Of a DNA stretch of 5,889 nucleotides, positions 1 through 5,733 are shown piece by piece. The notes under the pieces are model-generated. The model saw nothing but the letters and a program-made list of their open reading frames with translations, had not been told where the DNA came from and searched no databases. Numbering within the stretch: position 1 is the first letter of the stretch; every line of letters begins with the position of its first letter. The translations under genes and the position numbers were made by a program. Source of the stretch: DATGMP01 sp035293565. GTDB lineage: Bacteria > Pseudomonadota > Alphaproteobacteria > BOG-932 > Roseiterribacteraceae. Location: NCBI GenBank assembly GCA_035293565.1, contig DATGMP010000102.1, forward strand, positions 1 to 5,889. Direction: 5' to 3'.

Positions 1-1
1 G

Positions 2-142
2 ATCCAATCCGTCCGCGCCCGCGCCGTCGAAATCGCCGTCCGCGCCGCCACCGGCCTGATGTCCGAAACCATCGATCAAAATCGCGCCGGCGCCCTGGTC
101 GACCAGGCGATCGAAGAATTGCCGCAAAGGGCGCGGGCTTAG
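2..142 (+). CDS. atpF: ATP synthase F0 subunit b, C-terminal end (partial)
   Basis: The first 46 codons of the window form an open frame closed by TAG at 140-142. The 5' part of the gene lies outside the window. The peptide is a charged amphipathic helix containing VEIAVRAATGLM and ending in LVDQAIEELPQRARA. The pattern of an AVxxAxxAAxxLxxE helix followed by LVDxAIxELP is characteristic of the C-terminus of the F-type ATP synthase b subunit, the part of the peripheral stalk that contacts delta and F1. In the family this protein anchors F1 to the membrane a-subunit and acts as stator. In alphaproteobacteria the b gene usually closes an atpB-atpE-atpF'-atpF operon. No same-strand gene follows here for about 3.7 kb, and a hairpin-rich repeat starts 20 bp after the stop, which fits an operon end. 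The paralogous b' subunit is the main alternative and cannot be fully excluded from 46 residues. Confidence 0.72.
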   Translation: MQSVRARAVEIAVRAATGLMSETIDQNRAGALVDQAIEELPQRARA

Positions 143-162
143 GTCTTCTGGTACCTATTCGT

Positions 163-271
163 CGTCATTCCCGCGAAGGCGGGAATCCAGGATACGCGCG
201 GTAGCGCGGACAAGAATCATGTCGCCGCAGACGCGGCTCTTTGACTGGATTCCCCGTCCGCGGGAATGACG
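163..271. repeat. Palindromic intergenic repeat element with nested hairpins
   Basis: The ends are long inverted repeats. The left arm (163-190) starts CGTCATTCCCGCG and ends GGGAATCCAG. The right arm (245-271) is its reverse complement apart from a few changes in the centre. Between and within the arms are smaller hairpins: 167-174 with 179-186 (perfect 8-bp stem ATTCCCGC, GAAG loop), 195-199 with 204-208 (CGCGC, 4-nt loop), 224-228 with 233-237 (GCCGC, 4-nt loop), and 249-254 with 262-267 (ATTCCC). The GTCATTCCCGCG...GGCGGGAATCCAG motif is, from general knowledge, a widely dispersed extragenic repeat in proteobacteria. It lies just after the atpF stop and could act as a transcript-end or mRNA-stabilising structure. 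No T-run follows the stems, so it is not a classical intrinsic terminator. There is no coding potential for a transposase, so at most it is a non-autonomous, MITE-like or REP/BIME-like element. Confidence 0.8.
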
Positions 272-323
272 TCTCTACTTTTCTGGCATCGATCCGATAC
301 GGGTAGCCGACCGCGAGACCGGA

Positions 324-1136
324 TCAGGCCGCAGGCGGTCCCCTCCTGGCCAACGCTTCAGGTGTTGGCGGCCACTCCTCGTCAATCGGCCAGTAGCCTG
401 GCCGCGGCGGATCGCCCGCGCGCGCGATCATGGTTTCCGCGATGGCGCGCGAGCGGCGCATATGATCGGGATTGGTCGGGTCCAGCCGCTCCTCGGCTGC
501 AATCATCAGAAGGCCGCCGTCCTTCGTCCATTCGCAGGGAACGCCGACCGGCGGAATGAGCTCTTTGGTCAACGGCGCGCAAAGGTAGCTGAGCCACGGA
601 CGGTGGTAAGAGGATTTGGGGTGCGGAGGAATGCCAGGAGCCAACGATATGTCGTTGTAACCGGGCGTATAGAGTCGTGCGTTCGCCCATATCGGCGGCA
701 ACTGCGTGACAATGCCCAGAAGCGCCTCCCGGAAGAGCGCATAGGTGACCGTGTCCAGATCAGAGGGCTCATTCACCGATCCGACCCTGAACGTGATTCT
801 ATGGCCGAACCTGCCGCCGATGCGGGCGACAAGGCCCACATTCTTGGGCGAAAAGTCATTCATGTTCGCGGCGATCAAAGTATATCCCGCTTCAGGATCG
901 GGGACGAAATCCGTCATCGCCTCATTGGCTTCGACCCACTCAGCGACATTGGCACGTACTTCGGCAATTGTGAGGAATTCATCCTCGTAAGGGGGTTTGC
1001 TGAAGAGCCACTTCCCGATTCCCGGTACAGCGTCGGATATTGCTTCCAGGACATTCAGGAATTTCGCGCCCAGGAGTGCTGGCGATATGGGTACGATGGG
1101 CCAATGAGCATTGATACTATAATGATACTCGATCAT
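324..1136 (-). CDS. Imm52-family-like immunity protein (putative, orphan)
   Basis: A 270-aa protein with no signal peptide or membrane segment. The N-terminus (MIEYHYSINAHW, then LGAKFLNVLEAISDAVPGIG with a Trp soon after, about residues 22-43) and the C-terminal stretch around GGLLMIAAEERLDPTNPDH (about 207-225) resemble the Imm52 family. From memory, Imm52 members are immunity proteins encoded next to polymorphic toxins bearing Tox-REase-5 nuclease domains, often type VI secretion cargo. If so, it would bind and neutralise such a toxin in the cytoplasm. I recognised this by motif, not by search. The ATG is supported by GGAAG (1144-1148) 7 nt upstream. A GTG further upstream, behind AGGAG, is out of frame. 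No toxin, VgrG or Hcp gene is visible; the neighbours are atpF and a sulfatase. Rows 841-900 and 961-1020 are about 48-50% G+C against 62-75% in two rows sampled from the sulfatase, which fits acquired DNA. The C-terminal tail is proline-rich. The alternative is a conserved hypothetical protein of other function. Confidence 0.6.
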   Translation of the reverse strand: MIEYHYSINAHWPIVPISPALLGAKFLNVLEAISDAVPGIGKWLFSKPPYEDEFLTIAEVRANVAEWVEANEAMTDFVPDPEAGYTLIAANMNDFSPKNVGLVARIGGRFGHRITFRVGSVNEPSDLDTVTYALFREALLGIVTQLPPIWANARLYTPGYNDISLAPGIPPHPKSSYHRPWLSYLCAPLTKELIPPVGVPCEWTKDGGLLMIAAEERLDPTNPDHMRRSRAIAETMIARAGDPPRPGYWPIDEEWPPTPEALARRGPPAA

Positions 1137-1196
1137 CGCGATGCTTCCAGACGACCAGCACGCGATCGCTCCTGATAAAAATTCCGGGGAACCGCG

Positions 1197-1225
1197 ACCA
1201 TCGCAGAAACAGATGAACTTGTCAA
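1197..1225 (-). promoter_or_regulatory. Possible promoter for the Imm52-like gene
   Basis: Reading on the minus strand, a perfect TTGACA (1225 down to 1220) is followed after 17 nt by GATGGT (1202 down to 1197). The latter matches only three positions of the TATAAT consensus. It lies 61 bp upstream of the ATG at 1136, within an A+T-richer gap. The -35 match is good and the -10 match poor, so this is a weak inference. If it is real, the Imm52-like gene is transcribed independently of the upstream sulfatase. Confidence 0.25.
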
Positions 1226-1266
1226 GAACGTTTATAGAACATTCTGTCTGAAATTGTCGCGCATCC

Positions 1267-3669
1267 CTACTCCGATCCGCTCTTTACCTTACCCGCCGCT
1301 GAATTCGCTGCGGGCGCGAGGGTCATTGGCCCCAAATGCACCTCGACCTTCTGGATGTCGCCTGCAAAACGGCCCTGCCCCGGATACTCCTCGCTGACCG
1401 GCACGCCGGTGTCCCAGCCTATGTCGAAGGTCTCTCCGAGGCCCGCGGGAACGGTGATCGTCCGTTCCACGCGGCCGCGCGCGACCTCTTTGCCGCCGAC
1501 CGAGATGCGAACCAGGCCGCCCTTGTTCAATCCGCCGCCGTCATAATCGAGATCATAGCGGATGGTGGCCGGCCCCGGCGCGATCGCATCGCTTGCGGCG
1601 ATTCGGAACTGATCCTCCGGCCGCTGCGAATAGGCTTCGTAGGCGACCGGCTTGCCGTCCTTCAGATAAAAGCTCCAGCCGCCGAACCAGCTTCCCATCG
1701 CGACCAGAACGCCGGTCGCGTCGGACGCGGGAATGTTCGCCTGGATCGTTATGCTGAAGGATCGGCCGGCCAGCGGCGGCGCCTCCGCATCGTCGACGCT
1801 GATCTCCTTGCCCCAATAGGTATAGTCCGCGCGTGGAGTCGCATGCGCCAGACGGACGGCGGCCGAGCGCTGGTAGCCGAAGCTGTCGTCGAGCGGCAGG
1901 ACCTTGTTGCGTTCCGCCTCTTTCCACCACAGATCCTCGAGCGCTTTCAGCTTCGCCGGCTCGGCCGCCGCCAGATCGTGCGCTTGACTATAGTCATTGC
2001 GGATATCGTAGAGCTCCCACTTGTAGCTGGTCGCCGGGTCGCCCGGCGGCGGCATCCTCTCCCATGGCATGCGGCGGGGCGTCGTGCTGGCGATCCAGCC
2101 ATCCTGATACATGGCGCGATTGGCGAGCAGTTCGAAATATTGCGTGCGATGCCGCTCGGGCGCGTTGGCGTCGGCGAAGCTGTAGAGCAGGCTGGTGCCG
2201 TCGATCGGCTGCTGCTCGACTCCGTTCACGATTTTGGGCGCCTTTACACCGGTCGCTTCGAGCACCGTCGGCAGTATGTCGATCAGATGACCGAATTGCG
2301 AACGCACCTCGCCATGCGCCTTGATGCGGTCCGGCCACGACACCACCAGTCCGTTGCGCGTGCCGCCGAAATGCGAGGCGATCTGCTTCGTCCATTGGAA
2401 GGGCGTGTTCATCGCCCAGGCCCAGCCCGCCGGATAGATCTCGTAGCTCTTCGGTCCGCCCATCTGATCGAGGTCGCGCGCGAGCCGCGCAGGGTCGCTG
2501 GTCACCGCATTGCCCAGCATGCCGATCTCGTTCGTCGAGCCGCCCGGCCCGCCCTCGCCGCTTGCGCCATTGTCGCCCTCGATGAAGAAGATCAGCGTGT
2601 GGTCGAACTCGCCCATGCGACGCAGCTCGTCGAGCAAGCGCCCGACCTGCTCGTCCTGATAGGCCAGCATGCCGGCATAGACCTCCATATAGCGGGCGTA
2701 GACCTTCTTCTCGGTCGCGCTCAGGGAATCCCAGGCGGGAAGCTGCGCGGGTCTCGGCGTGAGGTCGGTGCCGGGCGGGATGATTCCGAGCGCTTTCTGC
2801 CGCTCGAACGTCTGCTGACGCAGCACGTCCCAGCCCTCGTCGAACTTGCCCTTGAAGCGCTGGATCCAATCGGCCGGCGCCTGATGCGGCGCGTGCGCGC
2901 TGCCCGGCGTGTAGAAGACCAGAAACGGCTTGTCCGGCGCATTGGCCTTTTGATTGTGGATCCAGCGGATCGCGTCGTCGGCGAGCACATGATCGAGCGG
3001 GACGCTTGGATCCAAGAGCCGCTGATCGACCGGATTGATGCCGCGATAAAGTTTCGGCTGCCACTGGTCGGCGTCGCCGCCGACGAAGCCGAAGAAATAT
3101 TCGAATCCCAGCCCTTGCGGCCACAAATCGAACGGCCCCGCCGCGGAAGCCTGCCAATGCGGCACATTGTGGTCCTTGCCGAACCACGCCGTGTTGTAGC
3201 CATTGTCCTTCAGGATCTCGCCAACCGTCGCCGCGCTTTTCGGGATCATCGCCCAATAGCCTGGATAGCCAGTGGCGAGATCGACCAGATTGCCGGTCGA
3301 TACAGCGTGATGGTTGCGGCCGGTCAGCAGCGCGGCGCGCGACGGTGAGCAGATCGCGGTCGTGTGGAACTGGTTGTAGATGAGCCCGCCCCTCGCCAGC
3401 CGATCGAGATTGGGCGTCGCAATCGGACCGCCGAAAGTCCCCGCCGCGCCGAAGCCGACATCGTCGGACATGATGATCAGGACATTGGGCGCGCCATTGG
3501 GCGCCACGACCGGCTTGGGCCAATCGGGCGTCGACCCGGCCGCGCTCTTCTCGATCTTGCCCATGAAGGGCGATGGCGGCCGCGGCAGGACATCCTGGGC
3601 CGCGACGGACGCCGAGACCACCGTATAAGCCGCCAGAGCGATCGCGACGGCGCGGGTCAAGGATTTCAT
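1267..3669 (-). CDS. Exported type I (formylglycine, Cys-type) arylsulfatase
   Basis: An 800-aa sulfatase that would hydrolyse sulfate esters in the periplasm or outside the cell. Residues 1-24 are a Sec signal peptide (KSLTR, hydrophobic core, SVAA then Q). Metal-binding Asp69-Asp70 sit in NVLIIMSDDVGFG. The signature CSPSRAALLTGR starts at Cys107, the residue converted to formylglycine, with Arg111. Further active-site candidates are Lys165 and His167 (FGKDH), His259/His262 (HAPH), Asp365-Asn366 (EGDNG) and Lys428 near FGGTR. Length and the GGDADQWQP and FGGTRNGLVVSWP motifs match the large arylsulfatase group of about 750-800 aa (SulfAtlas S1_4-like, from memory), not the short AtsA type. 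Residues from about 610 form a C-terminal beta-rich extension. The ATG has GGGAG (3676-3680) 6 nt upstream. No formylglycine-generating enzyme gene is in the window, so maturation must come from elsewhere. It is transcribed divergently from the oxygenase cluster. The substrate cannot be told; an alkyl, aryl or steroid sulfate are possibilities only. Confidence 0.93.
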   Translation of the reverse strand: MKSLTRAVAIALAAYTVVSASVAAQDVLPRPPSPFMGKIEKSAAGSTPDWPKPVVAPNGAPNVLIIMSDDVGFGAAGTFGGPIATPNLDRLARGGLIYNQFHTTAICSPSRAALLTGRNHHAVSTGNLVDLATGYPGYWAMIPKSAATVGEILKDNGYNTAWFGKDHNVPHWQASAAGPFDLWPQGLGFEYFFGFVGGDADQWQPKLYRGINPVDQRLLDPSVPLDHVLADDAIRWIHNQKANAPDKPFLVFYTPGSAHAPHQAPADWIQRFKGKFDEGWDVLRQQTFERQKALGIIPPGTDLTPRPAQLPAWDSLSATEKKVYARYMEVYAGMLAYQDEQVGRLLDELRRMGEFDHTLIFFIEGDNGASGEGGPGGSTNEIGMLGNAVTSDPARLARDLDQMGGPKSYEIYPAGWAWAMNTPFQWTKQIASHFGGTRNGLVVSWPDRIKAHGEVRSQFGHLIDILPTVLEATGVKAPKIVNGVEQQPIDGTSLLYSFADANAPERHRTQYFELLANRAMYQDGWIASTTPRRMPWERMPPPGDPATSYKWELYDIRNDYSQAHDLAAAEPAKLKALEDLWWKEAERNKVLPLDDSFGYQRSAAVRLAHATPRADYTYWGKEISVDDAEAPPLAGRSFSITIQANIPASDATGVLVAMGSWFGGWSFYLKDGKPVAYEAYSQRPEDQFRIAASDAIAPGPATIRYDLDYDGGGLNKGGLVRISVGGKEVARGRVERTITVPAGLGETFDIGWDTGVPVSEEYPGQGRFAGDIQKVEVHLGPMTLAPAANSAAGKVKSGSE

Positions 3670-3714
3670 GAAGCGCTCCCGGCTAAGGGGATACGGCGAG
3701 AATTCGAGGTTTGT

Positions 3715-3729
3715 ACGGTATAGTATCGT
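3715..3729. promoter_or_regulatory. Imperfect palindrome in the divergent region, candidate operator
   Basis: ACGGTA-TAG-TATCGT is an inverted repeat with five of six paired positions matching across a 3-bp centre. It lies 45 bp upstream of the sulfatase start and about 105 bp upstream of the + strand small-protein start. On the sulfatase strand it sits just downstream of a TTGACG hexamer (3742 down to 3737). The size and sequence style resemble operators of TetR-family repressors, which often control degradation genes, but no regulator gene is in the window. A TATACC on the same strand is only 14 nt from the TTGACG, so no convincing sigma70 -10 is paired with it. Function is inferred from position and symmetry only. 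Confidence 0.35.
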
Positions 3730-3833
3730 TGAGCCGCGTCAACCGGCTGAAGCTCCGGCGCTCGCCGTCTTGGGAGCAGACAATCGCTCCTTCCATGTTA
3801 TCGTCGGGGCAATCGATCCCGCGGGAAGGCACG

Positions 3834-4202
3834 ATGGCGGCGGAAATCTATAGGCGAGGACTATGCGCAGCCGGCCTATTGGCCATGTGCGCCGCCCCCG
3901 CCCTCGCGCGCGATCTCGATAGAACCGACCATAATTCTCCCGAGGTCCAGGCTTGGGTAAAATCCCTCGCTAACACCAGCGGCGTCGCCTGCTGCGCCAC
4001 CGCCGACGGCTGGCGCCCGCGGGAGGTCGAGTGGGACACCACCACCCACGGCTACCGGGTCCTGATCGAGAATCACTGGGTGGACGTCCCCGACAACGCC
4101 GTCATCCACGGCCCCAACAAGCTGGGTCATGCCGAGGTCTGGTACTACCATGTCGACGGCCTTCCCGCCGTCCGCTGCTTCCTACCGGGCGAGGGGATGT
4201 AG
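3834..4202 (+). CDS. Small exported cysteine-containing protein of unknown function
   Basis: A 122-aa protein with a clear signal peptide: charged MAAEIYRR, then a hydrophobic stretch, ending AAPALA before RDLDR (cleavage near residue 26). The mature part of about 96 aa contains HNSPEVQAW, a CC pair in GVACCATADGW, a WVDVPDNAVI strand, GPNKLGHAEVWYY and a terminal RCFLPGEG. It resembles a conserved hypothetical family I recall from Rhizobiales-type alphaproteobacteria, with the same CC...DGW/F and RCF-PG motifs. No function is established to my knowledge. The three mature cysteines allow a disulfide or metal role, which is speculative. The frame is open back to an ATG at 3711, but I chose 3834 because GGAAGG (3824-3829) precedes it closely and the signal peptide then sits at the N-terminus. 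It is the first gene of a same-strand run and ends 44 bp before the racemase-fold gene, though it may be functionally unrelated to it. Confidence 0.82.
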   Translation: MAAEIYRRGLCAAGLLAMCAAPALARDLDRTDHNSPEVQAWVKSLANTSGVACCATADGWRPREVEWDTTTHGYRVLIENHWVDVPDNAVIHGPNKLGHAEVWYYHVDGLPAVRCFLPGEGM

Positions 4203-4234
4203 GGCCGGATGATTGCGTCGAGAGCAAATCGAAC

Positions 4235-4239
4235 GGAGG
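4235..4239 (+). promoter_or_regulatory. Shine-Dalgarno site deciding a GTG start
   Basis: GGAGG lies 7 nt upstream of GTG at 4247-4249. The frame is open much further upstream, to 4031 inside the preceding gene, but those codons overlap the small exported protein in another frame and do not look like the enzyme family. This site and the homology beginning at TRIWYQSAAEME fix the start at the GTG. Confidence 0.75.
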
Positions 4240-4246
4240 CGCGCGC

Positions 4247-5035
4247 GTGACTCGCATCTGGTATCAGTCGGCAGCCGAGATGGAGCGTTCGGGCAAATAT
4301 GCCGAACAGCTTCAGGCGCACTTCAAGCGGGTGGTCGATCCCGGCACGACCGTGGATCTCCATGGCGTGCCGGCCGGCACATGGGGCGGCAAGCTGCCGT
4401 CCGAAAATCTGCGTTACCCGGCGGTGTTTCACGCGGCCTTGGGTCCGGTGTTCATCGGAAATGCGATCAAGGCCGAACGCGAAGGCTACGACGCCTTCCA
4501 CATCGGCACCTATCTCGACGCCTTTCTGCCCGAGATTCGCTCGGCGGTGGACATTCCGGTGTCGTCGCATATCGAAACATCGCTCCTGATGGGCTGCGCG
4601 TTGGGTCAGACGATCGGTATCATCACGCTCAATCGGCAGATCATGCGCATCATCAAGCAAAGCATCGCCCGCCATCGGCTCGAGGGGCGCGTCGGGCCCT
4701 GCTGGCCGATGGACCCCGACTTCACCGAGGCCCAGCCCGTCGCGGCGTTCGAGAACCCCGGGGAATACGTCGCGCTATTCATGAAGCTCGCCCGTCAGGC
4801 CGTGAAGGAGGGCGCCGACGTCATCATTCCCATGGAGGGGATTCTGGCCGAGGTGCTGGCCAGCCAGGGAATCCGGGAGATCGACGGCGCAGTGATCATG
4901 GACGGTATCGGCGCGCCGGTGATGTATGCCGAAATGCAGGCCAAGCTGTGGAAACGGACCCTCACGAGGGTCGGCCGCCATTGGACCTACGAACGCGCCG
5001 ACCAGGCCACCATGCTCCACTACTGGCCGAAGTAA
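4247..5035 (+). CDS. Asp/Glu/hydantoin racemase-fold protein lacking both canonical cysteines
   Basis: A 262-aa cytoplasmic protein of the Asp/Glu racemase superfamily (PF01177-type), which includes glutamate, aspartate and hydantoin racemases, arylmalonate decarboxylase and maleate isomerase. Visible hallmarks are an N-terminal beta strand (TRIWYQ), YDAFHIGTYLDAFLPEIRSA (about 81-100) leading to the VDIPV strand, GQTIGIITLN (about 120-129), and GADVIIPMEGIL (about 189-200) near the second active-site loop. Aligned by eye with hydantoin racemase, the first catalytic Cys position is Thr88 and the second is Glu197. The only cysteines, Cys117 and Cys152, lie elsewhere. The classic two-Cys proton-transfer mechanism is therefore unlikely; a lyase, isomerase or other chemistry is possible. 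Similar EG-containing relatives annotated as racemases exist as far as I recall, so this may be a subfamily trait. It starts at GTG after a strong GGAGG. It lies 44 bp after the exported small protein and 29 bp before the flavoprotein, probably in one operon with the downstream Rieske oxygenase. The fold is well supported; the reaction is unknown. Confidence 0.85.
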   Translation: MTRIWYQSAAEMERSGKYAEQLQAHFKRVVDPGTTVDLHGVPAGTWGGKLPSENLRYPAVFHAALGPVFIGNAIKAEREGYDAFHIGTYLDAFLPEIRSAVDIPVSSHIETSLLMGCALGQTIGIITLNRQIMRIIKQSIARHRLEGRVGPCWPMDPDFTEAQPVAAFENPGEYVALFMKLARQAVKEGADVIIPMEGILAEVLASQGIREIDGAVIMDGIGAPVMYAEMQAKLWKRTLTRVGRHWTYERADQATMLHYWPK

Positions 5036-5064
5036 GTTCGTTTTGGCTATCGGAAGGGCGAATC

Positions 5065-5691
5065 ATGACGACAAGCAGGACAGCCGAGCTCAAGACCGGC
5101 GAAGAGGTACGCGCGCATTACGATGCCCCGCACGAGGTCGCGCTCAGAAAGGAGATGACGCGGCTGGACCGCCATTGCCGTGCGTTCATCGCCGCCGCGC
5201 CCTTCGTGGTGATCGCCACCGCGGACGCTCAGGGCCGCGCGGACGCGTCGCCGCGCGGCGATGCTCCGGGTTTCGTCGCGGTGCGCGACGAGACGACGAT
5301 TCTGATTCCCGACCGGCGCGGCAACAACCGGGTCGATACGATGATGAACATCGCCGAGAATCCCCATGTCGGGCTCCTGTTCATGGTGCCCGGCATGAAC
5401 GAGACGCTTCGCGTCAACGGCAGGGCGCTGATCACGATCGACCGGCAACTCCTGGCCCCGTTGGCGGCCCAAGGCAAAACACCGCAAGCAGCCATCATGG
5501 TCACGGTCGAGGAAGTTTACTTCCAATGCGGCAAGGCGCTGGTTCGCGCCGATCTCTGGAACCCCGATCGGCGCATCGCGCGGCGCAGCTTGCCGAGCCT
5601 CGGGCGGATTCTGGCCGACGAGATCAATCTGTCCTATGGCCCGGAATTGGAAAAGGCCATCGAGGACGATTATCGGACCGGTCTATACTAA
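5065..5691 (+). CDS. PPOX-class FMN-dependent flavoprotein, DR2398-like family
   Basis: A 208-aa protein of the pyridoxamine 5'-phosphate oxidase-like split-barrel fold. A helical N-terminus (to about residue 42) is followed by the barrel strand FVVIATADAQGRADASPRGD (about 47-66). Next come PGFVAV, the FMN-phosphate-binding type motif LIPDRRGNNRVDTMMNI (about 80-96), NPHVGLLFMVPG (99-110) and ETLRVNGRA (113-121), then EVYFQCGKALVRADLW (150-165). This order matches the TIGR04025-type PPOX family as I know it. Members bind FMN or a related flavin and probably carry out redox reactions on small molecules, but substrates are mostly unknown. It is unlikely to be true PdxH, given this motif set and the context. 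The ATG has GGAAGGG (5052-5058) upstream. It lies between the racemase-fold and Rieske genes with gaps of 29 and 42 bp, implying co-transcription and a possible redox role in the same pathway. Confidence 0.88.
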   Translation: MTTSRTAELKTGEEVRAHYDAPHEVALRKEMTRLDRHCRAFIAAAPFVVIATADAQGRADASPRGDAPGFVAVRDETTILIPDRRGNNRVDTMMNIAENPHVGLLFMVPGMNETLRVNGRALITIDRQLLAPLAAQGKTPQAAIMVTVEEVYFQCGKALVRADLWNPDRRIARRSLPSLGRILADEINLSYGPELEKAIEDDYRTGLY

Positions 5692-5733
5692 TCGTAGGGC
5701 ATGTTGTCCGGATACGCGGACTGGAGGTATTCG

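Noticed and set aside
163..186. Classical Rho-independent terminator for atpF.
   Set aside because: The stem is strong but there is no following T-run; it is better described as part of the palindromic repeat.
462..1175. A 237-codon + strand frame opposite the Imm52-like gene.
   Set aside because: It has no recognisable motifs, and the minus-strand frame has family-like motifs and a suitable ribosome binding site. The + frame is taken as antisense shadow.
1336..3348. A 670-codon open frame on the + strand opposite the sulfatase.
   Set aside because: It is entirely antisense to a sulfatase with intact motifs and signal peptide. Its product is Arg/Ala/Asp-rich with no recognisable domain, as expected of a shadow frame in high-G+C DNA.
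1994..3523. A 509-codon open frame on the - strand within the sulfatase in another frame.
   Set aside because: It overlaps the sulfatase in the same direction and its translation is low-complexity Arg/Ala-rich sequence; no frameshift is needed because the 800-codon frame is intact.
3711..3833. An N-terminal extension of the small exported protein starting at 3711.
   Set aside because: It would bury the signal peptide internally, begin within the palindrome region, and lacks a ribosome binding site as good as the one before 3834.
4213..5064. An upstream extension of the PPOX flavoprotein frame through the racemase-fold gene.
   Set aside because: The extension is out of frame with the well-supported racemase-fold gene and is Arg/Gly/His-rich. 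The family homology starts after the ATG at 5065, which has its own ribosome binding site.
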